Source: an uncultured Chloroflexales bacterium (GTDB taxonomy: Bacteria; Chloroflexota; Chloroflexia; Chloroflexales; Chloroflexaceae). From it: a stretch of 64,000 nt of DNA. The stretch covers positions 27,096 to 91,095 of the forward strand of contig CAKZSI010000049.1 of assembly GCA_937918935.1 (NCBI GenBank), in the 5' to 3' direction. The notes beneath the pieces were generated by a model, which saw only the letters and a list, made by a program, of their open reading frames with translations, was not told the origin of the DNA and made no database searches. This document shows positions 19,221 through 28,165 of this stretch, one piece after another (the stretch's first letter is position 1; each line of letters opens with the position of its first letter). A program made the translations under genes and the position numbers.

Positions 19221-21515
19221 TCACTCGTGGACCACAATCGTATTGCGCCCGGCGCGTTTGGCGGCATACAGGGCCTCATCGGCAGCGCGCAGCAACTCAT
19301 CGGCGCCGCCGACACCAGCATAGGCGGCCACGCCCACCGAAATGCTCACGGGTTCCAGGTGGTTGCCGTGAAAGTCAATCTGCAGAGCGTTCACCAGGCC
19401 ACGAATCTGTTCCAGCCGTTGCACCGTATCCTCTACCGCCGAGCCGGGCAGGACCAGCACAAACTCTTCGCCCCCGTAGCGGCAGGCAATGTCGCTCTTC
19501 CGCATATGCTCCCGAAAGATCCATCCCACCTCGCGCAAGAGCGTATCGCCGGCCTCGTGCCCGTAGCGATCGTTAAAACTCTTGAAATAGTCAATGTCCA
19601 GCATAGCCACGCAGAGGGGCTCACCCTCGCGCTGCACACGGTACACCTCACGGGGCAGGGTCGCCTCCAGGTAGCGCCGGTTGAACAACCCGGTCAGCGG
19701 ATCGAGAATAGCCTGCTCGCGCAAGGCCTCGCGGAGATCAATATTTGCCAGCGCCAGTTTGATCGCATCGCCGACAGAAATCAACAACTCGATGCGGGGC
19801 TGAACCTCGCCGGCAATATGTAGTACGCCATAGATTTCGCTCCGCACGGCGAGGGGCAGGCAGCAACTGTACGCGGCCTGGAGCGCACTAAGATGGCGAC
19901 AGCGCGGACCCGCCCGGCGTCCGGCGAGCACGTGGATCTGGCCACGACGCAAAGCCCAGCAGTCTGCAATGGGGAACACAAGCTGCGTCGGACGTTGCTC
20001 GCCCCACTGGCAGATCACTTCCAGATCATCGCTGCCGGGAATCCGCACTGCCAGATACCCGCCGTGCTCGGGAAACAACGCGGCCAGGCGCAGCCCGATA
20101 ACCTCGGCGGCTTCGGTGCGATTCTGGCAGACCTGGAGCAGATCGTGCATCTGATTGATCTGCATTACCTCGGCAGTATGACGGCGCGCTTCGATAATTG
20201 CCTGTTCGAGGCGCGTATTAACTGCCTGGAGCAGCCCTTCGACATGGCGGCGCTCACTGATGTCGCGGTTGATCGCCACTACGCCCGTCACCTGTCCAGC
20301 GCCAGTGCGAAGCAGGGCGACCGATGACTGGATGGGCACGTAGCTCCCATCATGCCGGCGCTGCTCCACCTCGCCGCTCCACCGCCCCTCACGGAACAGG
20401 ACCTCCAGGGCGGCTTCTTCGGTGTCGTTCACATAAGAGGTCACCAGTACCTCATCAACCGGCCGACCGAGGACCTCGCCGGCGGTCCAGCCATAGATGC
20501 GTTCCGCGGCGGCATTCCAGCTCTTGATATGGAAGGCAAGATCGGTGGCAATCACCGCATCGGCGACGTTGGCGAGCAGGCTCGCCTGGTATTGGAGCTG
20601 CTCTTCGTACAGATGCTGCGCGGTCACATCTTCGATCTGCCCCAACACCTGGCGGACCCGACCCTCGGCGTCACGGCGGAAGACCCGAACACGGCTGCGC
20701 ATCCAGCGCCAGGAGCCATCGCGGTGGCGCAGACGAAAGGTGTGCTCAACAGTCTGCTCATCGGTCATAGCCCGCAGTTCCTCCAGCCCACGCTCCAGAT
20801 GGGCGCGATCGTCGGGATGCAGCAGGTGCGGCAGGGTGTCAACGTTAGAGGCGCGGATCTCGTCGGCGGTGTAGCCAAGCAGGCGGGACAGGGAGCTATT
20901 GGCATAGACGCCGCGCTGTTCCGTCAGATCAAAGATGAAGACCGTGGCCGGCAAGCGATCGGTGATCGAACGAACAAAATGATAATCCGCTGACAGGCGC
21001 CACTCCAGTTGGGCGACCGACCATGGTTGCGGCACCGGCGGAATAAGATCGGGAAACTCGCCCTCGCCAAGCACCCACACACTCACGTGGCGTCCCTGCC
21101 AGGTGCCGCCCGGATCGGTGAACGGGCGGCAGCGGTGCAACACCCGCCGCACTGTACCATCCCGATGAACCAGGCGCAAAAGCAGGGCGCAGCATTCGCC
21201 GTGGTCAGCGCGCAGCACGCGGCGCCAGTGCCCTGCCCAGAAATCCTGGTCGGCGGGATGCACACAGCGCGCCAGCAGGCCAGGGTCGGCATAGAGTTCC
21301 TGAGGCGTGTAGCCGATGATGGCGCTGCTGGCGGGGCTGCTATAGCGACACTGGCCATGGGGACCGATCCACAGTTCCCACTGAAAGGCAGCGGAGCGCA
21401 GATGCTGCACCAGGTCAGCGGCAGGCGTCAGAGCGGACTCAGGCGCCAGGCATTCAAGCTGTGCGCGCAACGCAGCAAGCTGCTCGTAGAGTGGCGCGAG
21501 GGCTTCAGGATCCAT
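19221..21515 (-). CDS. Diguanylate cyclase with three PAS domains and a GAF domain
   Basis: A 764-residue soluble sensor. PAS domains lie at about 45-160, 175-300 and 305-425 (GYTPQELYADP, GYTADEIRASN, GWTAGEVLGRP), a GAF-like domain at about 455-585, and a GGDEF domain at about 600-760 with active-site GGEEF (near 681) and the metal/substrate block DYFKSFNDRYGHEAGD. It should make cyclic di-GMP from two GTP in response to PAS/GAF signals. No EAL domain is present. ATG 21515 is used because GGGAA precedes it; ATG 21563 and TTG 21584 are possible alternatives. No cognate regulator is adjacent. Confidence 0.92.
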   Translation of the reverse strand: MDPEALAPLYEQLAALRAQLECLAPESALTPAADLVQHLRSAAFQWELWIGPHGQCRYSSPASSAIIGYTPQELYADPGLLARCVHPADQDFWAGHWRRVLRADHGECCALLLRLVHRDGTVRRVLHRCRPFTDPGGTWQGRHVSVWVLGEGEFPDLIPPVPQPWSVAQLEWRLSADYHFVRSITDRLPATVFIFDLTEQRGVYANSSLSRLLGYTADEIRASNVDTLPHLLHPDDRAHLERGLEELRAMTDEQTVEHTFRLRHRDGSWRWMRSRVRVFRRDAEGRVRQVLGQIEDVTAQHLYEEQLQYQASLLANVADAVIATDLAFHIKSWNAAAERIYGWTAGEVLGRPVDEVLVTSYVNDTEEAALEVLFREGRWSGEVEQRRHDGSYVPIQSSVALLRTGAGQVTGVVAINRDISERRHVEGLLQAVNTRLEQAIIEARRHTAEVMQINQMHDLLQVCQNRTEAAEVIGLRLAALFPEHGGYLAVRIPGSDDLEVICQWGEQRPTQLVFPIADCWALRRGQIHVLAGRRAGPRCRHLSALQAAYSCCLPLAVRSEIYGVLHIAGEVQPRIELLISVGDAIKLALANIDLREALREQAILDPLTGLFNRRYLEATLPREVYRVQREGEPLCVAMLDIDYFKSFNDRYGHEAGDTLLREVGWIFREHMRKSDIACRYGGEEFVLVLPGSAVEDTVQRLEQIRGLVNALQIDFHGNHLEPVSISVGVAAYAGVGGADELLRAADEALYAAKRAGRNTIVVHE

Positions 21516-21696
21516 GGTGCGGTTCCCGCGAGCTGGTTCAGGCAATGTCTTGTCTGGTGACATGATAGCAGAGCAGGCATTCACGCGCCGTACCAGGGAG
21601 CATGGTATTGACCGGCACAGTTGCCCTTACCGGCGGTTGGCGTTACAATGTCTGGACAATTTGTCGCTCCAGTCGTGCCTGCCAGCGGGTGCCGGG

Positions 21697-21800
21697 GCGT
21701 GGAGAAACCCGGTTTCCCCATCCTCCACCCACCGGCGCCGGGGCGCCGAAAAGCCCCGCGGGTCGGGGGAGAATTCGGTTTCCCCGTTTCTGGGAAGGCA
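21697..21800. repeat. Family B palindromes in the 321-base divergent gap 21516-21836
   Basis: GAAACCCGGTTTC near 21704, GGCGCCGGGGCGCC, and GAATTCGGTTTCCCCG form stems here. The rest of the gap between the GGDEF gene and the next plus-strand gene shows no gene; AGAGGA for the downstream gene is at its end. Confidence 0.55.
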
Positions 21801-21836
21801 AAGTTGGCGACCCCTGTGCATCTCAGAGGAAACGCA

Positions 21837-22463
21837 ATGATAACCTATGACGATCTGGTAGCGGGGCTGGAAGATGCCTGGCTCGCCGTGGGCCTGCATG
21901 AACACACCTTTATTGAGAGTATCATTCCCGCCACCCAGGATCGCGTATGCAAAGTTGAACTCTATCCTGAACACGAAGAGCCTCTTACCAGTGAAAACGT
22001 TCCTCCCTTTCTTGAATTGAGCTTCACCTGGTCGCCGGTGCATCAGTTACTGTCCGAGGGCCGCAATTTGCCCGGTGAGCCGCTTGATCTGCAGTGGACT
22101 TACACGGCCACGGCAACCATCGCGCAGGAGCGCAGCGATACGGAACTGGTGCGCATGTTCCAGCGCGCGGTGGCGAATGCCTTCCAGCGCTTCTACCCTG
22201 CCGAGGCTGCCGAAATGGAGCCGGTGATGGTCGAGGTGCGCCGCGTGTATCAGGGCGGGCCGGAGCGCCTGCACCTTGAACAGACCCAACTGGTGAGCAG
22301 TACCGTCTCCGACCTGTTCGAGCTGTGGTCCGACGGCGATCTTCAGACCCTGCGCCAGGTGCTGCGGATTGAGATGCAGCTCGCCAGCACGATCATCGCC
22401 AATCTGGCCGATGCCTTTACCCCCCGCGGGCGTGGCGGCTACCGCACGGTTGACGCGGCGTAG
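21837..22463 (+). CDS. Conserved-looking hypothetical protein
   Basis: A 208-residue acidic, soluble protein that I do not recognise. ATG 21837 has AGAGGA 7 bases upstream. The N-terminal half carries ELYPEHEEPLTSENVPPFLELSFTWSPVHQLL and the C-terminal half is helical with amphipathic runs (LVRMFQRAVANAFQRFYP, LRQVLRIEMQLASTIIANL). There are no membrane helices, cysteine clusters or nucleotide-binding motif. Its stop lies 25 bases inside the 3' end of the convergent membrane gene, so the two 3' ends overlap. Codon use matches neighbours. Confidence 0.72.
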   Translation: MITYDDLVAGLEDAWLAVGLHEHTFIESIIPATQDRVCKVELYPEHEEPLTSENVPPFLELSFTWSPVHQLLSEGRNLPGEPLDLQWTYTATATIAQERSDTELVRMFQRAVANAFQRFYPAEAAEMEPVMVEVRRVYQGGPERLHLEQTQLVSSTVSDLFELWSDGDLQTLRQVLRIEMQLASTIIANLADAFTPRGRGGYRTVDAA

Positions 22464-23185
22464 GTCGCCAGGGCCAGAACCGCCGCTCCTCCCACCGCCC
22501 CGATCCAGCCAACCCGGCGCTCCGGTATGCGGAACGCGGCGCCTGACGCCAGGGCCGCGCCGAGAATGGCCAGGGGCGGCACCAGCCAGCCTGCACTCTC
22601 TGCGGGAAGCCACTGGCCGGCGCCAGCCGCGAGGGCGCCGAGCAGCGGCAGCGCCCCGACCAGGAGCAAGCCAAGGGCCCGCAAGGCCCCCGCAGGACCG
22701 CCCGGCCCGGCACGGAGCAGACGTGGCAAGCTCAACAGCCACAGTGCGGCGCCTACTGCCAGCAGCGCCCGCTGCGGCGCCGCCTCGGGCCAGCGCAGCA
22801 GCCCGGCCAGCTCCAACCCGCCCGTTGCCACGACTATGGCCAGAACAGCCACCAGCGGCAGCGCGTAGTCGCGCAACGCCTCGGCGGGAGCGCGATCGCG
22901 CGCGGCCAGGGCGCGGAAGCGTGGCCACTCCAGCAGCACCAGGGCCACGGGCAGGTCAAGGCCAAAGGGGAAGGGCCGCGCCGGGGCCAGGGGCAGCAGG
23001 GTCAGCACGGCAAGGGGCGGCACGAGGTCGAGCGGGGTCGCCGGTGGGGCCGGCCAGGCCGGTTCGCCGCCACAGGCCGCCAGCCAGCGCATCAACAGGT
23101 AGCTGGCCACGAGTGCGAACAGGCCCCCGGGGTAGAGGATCACACGGGGCCAGGCCAGACCGAGGGCGCCAGGGAGTTCACCCAT
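22439..23185 (-). CDS. Polytopic membrane protein (distant NuoH/HycD-like appearance)
   Basis: A 248-residue protein of about seven membrane helices and a very high Ala/Leu/Gly/Pro content. The segment PFPFGLDLPVALVLLEWPRF recalls the LPEAE-type block of complex I NuoH and hydrogenase HycD/HyfC subunits, but the glutamate signature is not intact, so the resemblance is only suggestive. It starts 3 bases after the stop of the larger membrane gene and forms a three-gene unit with it and the ParA-zinc ribbon gene. Function unknown. Confidence 0.6.
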   Translation of the reverse strand: MGELPGALGLAWPRVILYPGGLFALVASYLLMRWLAACGGEPAWPAPPATPLDLVPPLAVLTLLPLAPARPFPFGLDLPVALVLLEWPRFRALAARDRAPAEALRDYALPLVAVLAIVVATGGLELAGLLRWPEAAPQRALLAVGAALWLLSLPRLLRAGPGGPAGALRALGLLLVGALPLLGALAAGAGQWLPAESAGWLVPPLAILGAALASGAAFRIPERRVGWIGAVGGAAVLALATYAASTVR

Positions 23186-23188
23186 TGC

Positions 23189-24496
23189 TTAACGCTCGCG
23201 CAGAGCGAACAACCGCAGGGCCACCCGGCACAGTGCGCTGAGAACGAGCATCAGCCCGACCAGGGCCAGTGAGGGGAGCGTGGCAACCGGCTGCCGTGTC
23301 GTGTCAAACGCGACGATCAGCCCTGCCCAGGGCCAGACAACGATCTCACCGAAGGGCGTCAGGCCACCCTCGAGCTGGACCGTCACTGGCGCCAGCAGGG
23401 CCATCAGCAGCAGAGGCGCGCCCAGGCCCAACCCGGCGCTGCACCCTGCCGCGAGCCAGACCCGCCCATCGCTGCTTGACGACACAGCGGGCGCGAGGGC
23501 CAGGCGCGCGGGGGGCAGGGCCATCAGCAGCGCCGCGAGCCACAACACCACTGCCAGCGCGGGTAACCCTCCGGCGGTGGCCGCGGCAATGGCCAGCCAG
23601 CCAGCCACGAAGGGTCCGCTCAACGGTACGGCAGCGGAGAGCAACCAGAGCGCGCGTGTCCCTGCCACGGGCCGTTCCAGCCCCAGACGCAGCACGGGCC
23701 AGAGCAGAAGGACATACCCCGCGACGGTAAGCCCGGCTGCCGATCCCAGCCCCACCCCGGTAATGGCCATGCCGCTCAGCGACAGGTTGAGCCATGGCGC
23801 AGACTGCTCTGCCGGCGCAAGAGCGGCCCGCCAGGCCGCCCAGAACGCCACCAGACCTCCCATTAACAGGGCGGCAAAGAGCCAGCCCAGGTTCCACGGC
23901 CCCAGACTGAACAGACGCACCAGCACGTAGAGACAACCACTGGCGACCATCGGCGTGCCGGCGAGCGCGCGTTCGCCCGCCAGCGCCGGCGCGTCCAGCG
24001 CCAGCAGCGCGGCCACGAGGATCAGCGCAAAGCTCACACTGTTCAACCCCGCCCCCGCCAGCGGCGCGCCGTAGTTCCACGCGCCGCCGGTCATGCCAAC
24101 GAGCGCCAACCCCGCCAGCACACCGAGAGGGGCCAGACGCCGGACGTGCCGGTACCAGACGGGCCGTTCATCCACCGACCCCGTGTCCTGCAGCAGCCCG
24201 GCGAGAACCAGCAGCCCTCCCAGGGCGGCAAGGTGGCCCTGCAGCGTAGCCATCCCCACCAGCCAGGCTGCAGCCGCCACGCGCCAGGGACGCAGCGCAC
24301 CGTGGGCCAGGGTCACCAGGCCATGCGCGGCGACGACGATCAACAGCAGCGCACTGAGCGCATCGGCGCGCAGCAGCCCGTTCCAGACGGCCAGCGGCGC
24401 AGCGCGGGTCAGCCCGGCCAGGGTCAGGCCAATGGCCAGCAAGGATACTATGAGGGCGAGGGAGGCGTTTCTCACTACCATCACGACCAGCGTCAA
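23189..24496 (-). CDS. Large polytopic membrane protein (possible NuoN/HyfB-like)
   Basis: A 435-residue protein with about twelve membrane helices. Its first codon (TTG 24496) directly abuts the parA stop; AGAAGG sits only 3 bases before it, so ATG 24481 is an alternative. General length and helix pattern resemble antiporter-like subunits of complex I and membrane hydrogenases, and its partner resembles a NuoH-type subunit. However, I do not see the helix-embedded Lys/Glu residues that carry protons in those proteins. It may be a degenerate relative with a structural role. Translationally linked to parA upstream and the smaller membrane gene downstream. Confidence 0.6.
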   Translation of the reverse strand: MTLVVMVVRNASLALIVSLLAIGLTLAGLTRAAPLAVWNGLLRADALSALLLIVVAAHGLVTLAHGALRPWRVAAAAWLVGMATLQGHLAALGGLLVLAGLLQDTGSVDERPVWYRHVRRLAPLGVLAGLALVGMTGGAWNYGAPLAGAGLNSVSFALILVAALLALDAPALAGERALAGTPMVASGCLYVLVRLFSLGPWNLGWLFAALLMGGLVAFWAAWRAALAPAEQSAPWLNLSLSGMAITGVGLGSAAGLTVAGYVLLLWPVLRLGLERPVAGTRALWLLSAAVPLSGPFVAGWLAIAAATAGGLPALAVVLWLAALLMALPPARLALAPAVSSSSDGRVWLAAGCSAGLGLGAPLLLMALLAPVTVQLEGGLTPFGEIVVWPWAGLIVAFDTTRQPVATLPSLALVGLMLVLSALCRVALRLFALRER

Positions 24497-25534
24497 CTAC
24501 CTTCTGACGCCGCTCGCAAGCTCCTGGCGGCGGTAGCGGCAGTGATCGCAGTAGACCACCCGATAGCCGGCTACGGTAGCGCGATGCAGCGGGCCGCCGC
24601 AGTGCGGGCAGCTCAGCGACAGGAGGCTGCCCGCCCCGGTGACGACCGGTTCCTGATTGGGCGCTACAGTCGGGGGCGTGGCAGGATCAGGCGGAGAGGG
24701 TGCGGGTGGCGGCGCGACGGGCGGGTCACCCCGGGGAGCGGGAGGTGCAGATGCCGGCGCAGGTACAACCGGCGGCGCGGACGCTGGCGGCGCAAAGCCC
24801 CAGAGGTCGCTCAGCCGCTCGACGAGCTGGGCATAATCGGCAGCGCCACGGGAGCGCGGATCGTACTCGTAGATCGTCTTGCCCTGGGCCGACGACTCCG
24901 ACAGGCGCACATTGATGCGAATGGGGGCGGTGACCAGGCTGCCATACCGCTCGCGCAACTGTTCGAGCAACTCTACCGACTGCCGGGTTCGCGCGTCGAA
25001 GAGGGTCGGCACGATCGCTCGCAGGCTGCCGGCGCTGCCTTTGACCCGGCTGAGCTGCACCACGAGCATTTCCAGGCCCCGAACAGCAAACGGCTCGACC
25101 GTTGTCGGCACGATCACATCGCTGGCCGCGTGCAACGCGTTGAGATTCAGAACCGTCAGGGAGCCGCCGCAGTCCACGAAGATAAAATCGTACTCCGAAC
25201 GCAGCGGGCGAAGGACCTGTTCGAGCACCCGCGGCCAGTCGGGCCGTCGGGCAATCGTCGGCTGGGCCGTAAGCAAGGTCGCATCAGCGGCGATCAGGTC
25301 GAGATTGTGGCGCACGGGGATGCGGCAATCAGCGGCGCGCGCGCCGTCAACCAGGGCATCGTAGAGCGTGCGGCGCGGGCTGACACCGAGGGCCATCGCC
25401 AGGTTGCCCTGGGCATCCACGTCCACCAGCAGCACGCGCGCCCCTTTAAGCGCCAGACCGGCGCTGAGGTTCACTACCGTGGTGGTCTTGCCGATTCCGC
25501 CTTTCAGGTTGGTAACTGCGACGATACGGCCCAT
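24497..25534 (-). CDS. ParA/MinD-family ATPase with C-terminal zinc ribbon
   Basis: A 345-residue protein. The deviant Walker A KGGIGKTTTVVNL starts at residue 11, Walker A' DVDAQGNLAMALG follows near 38, and the ATPase runs to about 235. A Pro/Ala-rich linker (245-300) leads to a zinc ribbon with C309-C312 and C329-C332. ParA ATPases position DNA or protein cargo. There is no parB next to it, so it is probably not the chromosome-partition ParA. The fused ribbon and coupled membrane genes suggest it positions a membrane or nucleic-acid-linked cargo (inference). A family A repeat lies 35-105 bases upstream. Confidence 0.88.
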   Translation of the reverse strand: MGRIVAVTNLKGGIGKTTTVVNLSAGLALKGARVLLVDVDAQGNLAMALGVSPRRTLYDALVDGARAADCRIPVRHNLDLIAADATLLTAQPTIARRPDWPRVLEQVLRPLRSEYDFIFVDCGGSLTVLNLNALHAASDVIVPTTVEPFAVRGLEMLVVQLSRVKGSAGSLRAIVPTLFDARTRQSVELLEQLRERYGSLVTAPIRINVRLSESSAQGKTIYEYDPRSRGAADYAQLVERLSDLWGFAPPASAPPVVPAPASAPPAPRGDPPVAPPPAPSPPDPATPPTVAPNQEPVVTGAGSLLSLSCPHCGGPLHRATVAGYRVVYCDHCRYRRQELASGVRR

Positions 25535-25892
25535 GGGAAACCTGATTTCACCTGATGTTTATGTTAAGCTACACGGCTGCACCGTACAGCGATGGTGGCA
25601 AAGAGTGTTTTCCTGGGAGGGCTGCGCTCTCCCGGACTCCCGCACGGGCCGATGCTCACTCCGGGGCGGTTCTGAGAGAGCTGCACCCTCCCGGCCCGCC
25701 TTTGCGCCTCTGGCGCATATCACAGCAAGTGTAGTGCAATCACCGGGGCGTGTCAAATACCACGCGGTAGGCAATAAGATAGTGTCCCATCTACCGAACA
25801 CGTTCGCACCGCAGAGGGCTTCAAAACGTTCACCATCTCCGTTCCTCTGCGTGCTCTGCGGTACATCTGAACACGTACCGCGGATGGCCGTC
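25535..25892. other. 358-base gap: two family A hairpins and a 'cgcagagg' type repeat
   Basis: No gene is seen. 25570-25640 is a full family A unit (CGGCTGCACCG, AAGAGTGTTTTCC, GGGAGGGCTGCGCTCTCCC). 25672-25698 is a second partial hairpin. At 25810-25873 ACCGCAGAGG and CTCTGCGGT are inverted around a 50-base loop, a sequence type that recurs in Chloroflexi intergenic DNA. Confidence 0.5.
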
Positions 25893-26471
25893 TCACGGCC
25901 CGGCGGCGGCGCGGCAGAGCATATTGAAGAGCACCGTCAGACCGATCAGCACCAGCAATCCGGGCCAGAAGAGACGTGGCACGGTGAACAACACGCCCAG
26001 CCCAAAGAGCCAGATCACACTGGACAGGCCCTCGATGATCCGCCCGCTCATCGCCTTGACAACAAAGACCATCAGGCCGATAACGAAGAGGATGGCCGGC
26101 CAGATGGCCACGCGGGTGAGTATGAGCACCCCGAAACCGATGAGGAATACGGCCAGACCAACAAGCTCGGGGCCAGGGCCGGCGCGTCGCATGGGCGGCG
26201 GTGGCGTAAGCGGCTCGGTGGAACGGGCCAGGCGTTCCGGCATATTGACGCCGGGGATAGGGACGGGACCTTTGATCAGCGCGCCGCAGCGCACGCAGTA
26301 CGCGGCGTGGGCGGGATTGACGGCGCCGCACATGCCGCAGACAAGCGCATCCGCGGTGGGTCTGGAGAGCACGGTGGTCGCGCCGGTGGCGACGGGCCGC
26401 AGGCTGACTCCGCACTCGATGCAGAACAGCGCGTCGTCGGGCACGTCTGCGCCGCAAGACGGGCACTTCAT
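25893..26471 (-). CDS. Double zinc-ribbon membrane protein
   Basis: A 192-residue protein. Two zinc ribbons sit at the N-terminus (C3-C6/C17-C20 and C45-C48/C59-C62), then a Pro-rich linker and three to four membrane helices (about 103-187) with the composition of a DUF5668-like membrane module. ATG 26471 has AGGGAG 7 bases upstream; the frame extends far upstream through a neighbour but that part is out of register with real coding. The protein probably sits in the cytoplasmic membrane with its ribbons inside. Function unknown; it resembles other zinc-ribbon membrane proteins in this window. Confidence 0.85.
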   Translation of the reverse strand: MKCPSCGADVPDDALFCIECGVSLRPVATGATTVLSRPTADALVCGMCGAVNPAHAAYCVRCGALIKGPVPIPGVNMPERLARSTEPLTPPPPMRRAGPGPELVGLAVFLIGFGVLILTRVAIWPAILFVIGLMVFVVKAMSGRIIEGLSSVIWLFGLGVLFTVPRLFWPGLLVLIGLTVLFNMLCRAAAGP

Positions 26472-26489
26472 TGGTTTTCTCCCTGTATG

Positions 26490-26615
26490 TTGAACCGGGC
26501 AGCCCGGGTTCCCCGGGGTTCCGGTAAAAAGAGCGTAGAGGAGGGCCGCGTCTTCTCGCAGCCTCCCACCCCGCAGGCAGGGCCGCGGGGAAACCCGGTT
26601 GCCCCGCCTACCGGC
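26490..26615. repeat. Family B palindromes downstream of the binding lipoprotein gene
   Basis: GGGCAGCCCGGGTTCCCCGGGG near 26498 and GGGGAAACCCGGTTGCCCC at 26587-26605 fill the 136-base space between the lipoprotein stop (26608) and the next start (26471). A 3' end role is likely. Confidence 0.5.
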
Positions 26616-27915
26616 GCAGGCATTGTTCGGCCTCCGCCTGCATGGCAGCCGCGGCCGCGGCCTGGTTGAGCGCGCCGTCGAGCAGATGCGGCAGCCAGCC
26701 ATCGATGGCGTAGAGCAGACAGCGCGCTGCGGGCGTCGGCGGGAGACCGGGGGCCGCTGTGGCGCCTGCGGCCATGGCAGCCAGAAGCGGGTCGGCGGTA
26801 ACATTCGCGGCCTCCAGCGCGCCAGCGCGGGCCGGCAGCCGTTCGAGCACAGCAGGAATCCGCGCCTGCGTCGCGGGTTCCAGCAGCCACCTTGCGAATG
26901 CGCGTGCCCGCTCCACCTCCTTGCCAGCGAGATCCCGCTGGAAAAGCAAGTAGGAACCCCCGAGCAGACCGGGCGCGGGCCTGCCGGTCGCCGGAACAAC
27001 CGGCAGCGGGGCGATGCCGAGATCCAGCGTAGGGCTGATCTGCCGGTAGCGCGGCAGCACCCACTCACCATCAATGGCGAACGCGGCATAGCCCTGGGCG
27101 AACAGCCGCTGCCCACGCTGATAGCCCGCGCCATTGGTTGGTGCGGCCACGTACAACTCGCGCAGCAAGCCCAGCGCCGCGACCATTTCCGGCGTATCCA
27201 GACTGATCGTCTGACCATCGGGCGCCAGGGGCGCCCCGCCGAAAGCGTAGAGCCACGGCAAGAGCCAGCGCGCCTCGTCCCAGGCCATCACCAGACCAGC
27301 AACGTCCTTCGTTGCAGCGGCCCGCGAGCGGGTGATGAGGGCATCGCTGGTGATCGGCGCGTCGGACGCCAGGGCGCGATTGTAGAACAACAGCAGGCTA
27401 TGGCGCACGGCCAGCGGCACGCCCCAGAGCCGACCGTCGGCGGTAGCAGCGGTCAGCAGAGCCGGCAGCGTATCGTCCGGCATCACCACTCCCGGTGGTT
27501 GCACCTGCCCATCGGCAAGCAACCCCGCCAGGAGTTCCTGGTCGCCCCAAAGCAGATCCGGCAGCGGATCGCCCACCAGCGCGGACGTCGCCAGACTCAG
27601 GCGCAACCCATCGGCAGGACGGGCAACCACCTCCAGCGGCGTGCCGGTCTCAGCGGTAAAGTCGCGCGCCAGCACCCGCACCCCTTCGAGGGCCGGCCCT
27701 TCCTCGGCGACCCAGAGGGCCAGGGGGCGCGGCGCCGGGGTAGGGGTGGGGAGCGGTGGGGAAGGGGAGGCCGCTGGCACAGGTTGGGGAGCGGCGCGGG
27801 TGGGCGCGGGCGACGCCGTGGGTGCGGGAGGCGGCGCGCCAATGCAGCCAACCAGGGCCAGCGCCGCAATCAGGAGCGCCAGAAGCCGCGGTGGGCCGTC
27901 AAGCATTGCATTCAT
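26608..27915 (-). CDS. ABC-type extracellular solute-binding lipoprotein (family 1)
   Basis: A 435-residue exported lipoprotein. The lipobox LVGC puts the lipidated Cys at residue 24, followed by a Pro/Thr-rich tether to about 70. The mature domain is a type 1 binding fold (LALWVAEEGPALEGVRVLARDFTAETGTPLEVV; DLLWGDQELLAGLLADGQV; FAIDGEWVLPRY). Such proteins feed sugars or oligosaccharides to an ABC permease. No permease or ATPase gene is near, so it is an orphan here. ATG 27915 is preferred; ATG 27906 is also possible. A family A unit lies 13-72 bases upstream. Confidence 0.88.
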   Translation of the reverse strand: MNAMLDGPPRLLALLIAALALVGCIGAPPPAPTASPAPTRAAPQPVPAASPSPPLPTPTPAPRPLALWVAEEGPALEGVRVLARDFTAETGTPLEVVARPADGLRLSLATSALVGDPLPDLLWGDQELLAGLLADGQVQPPGVVMPDDTLPALLTAATADGRLWGVPLAVRHSLLLFYNRALASDAPITSDALITRSRAAATKDVAGLVMAWDEARWLLPWLYAFGGAPLAPDGQTISLDTPEMVAALGLLRELYVAAPTNGAGYQRGQRLFAQGYAAFAIDGEWVLPRYRQISPTLDLGIAPLPVVPATGRPAPGLLGGSYLLFQRDLAGKEVERARAFARWLLEPATQARIPAVLERLPARAGALEAANVTADPLLAAMAAGATAAPGLPPTPAARCLLYAIDGWLPHLLDGALNQAAAAAAMQAEAEQCLRR

Positions 27916-27927
27916 ATCAGTCGGCCA

Positions 27928-27987
27928 TGCGGCTGCACCGCATTCCAATGAGAAAGCTGTTCCCGGGAGGGCTGCGCCCTCCCGGCC
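27928..27987. repeat. Family A repeat unit upstream of the binding lipoprotein
   Basis: CATGCGGCTGCACCGCAT, then GAAAGCTGTTCC, then the perfect hairpin CCGGGAGGG-CTGCG-CCCTCCCGG. The next 60 bases hold another inverted pair, CGGGTC-type arms with GCGGCTCCGCCGC. No gene is seen up to 28165. Confidence 0.65.
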
Positions 27988-28165
27988 CCCCCGTCGGGCA
28001 AGGACCCGCGGCTCCGCCGCACAACGGCACCTCCCGTGGGGAGCTTATGTTCACATGAGGATTATACAGGATCAGCGCCGATCTCTCTGGATTGCATACA
28101 TCCACCAGCGCGCCAGCAGCGTATGTAAGGGTAATACGGAGTCGCACAGTACCAAGGAGATGCCC

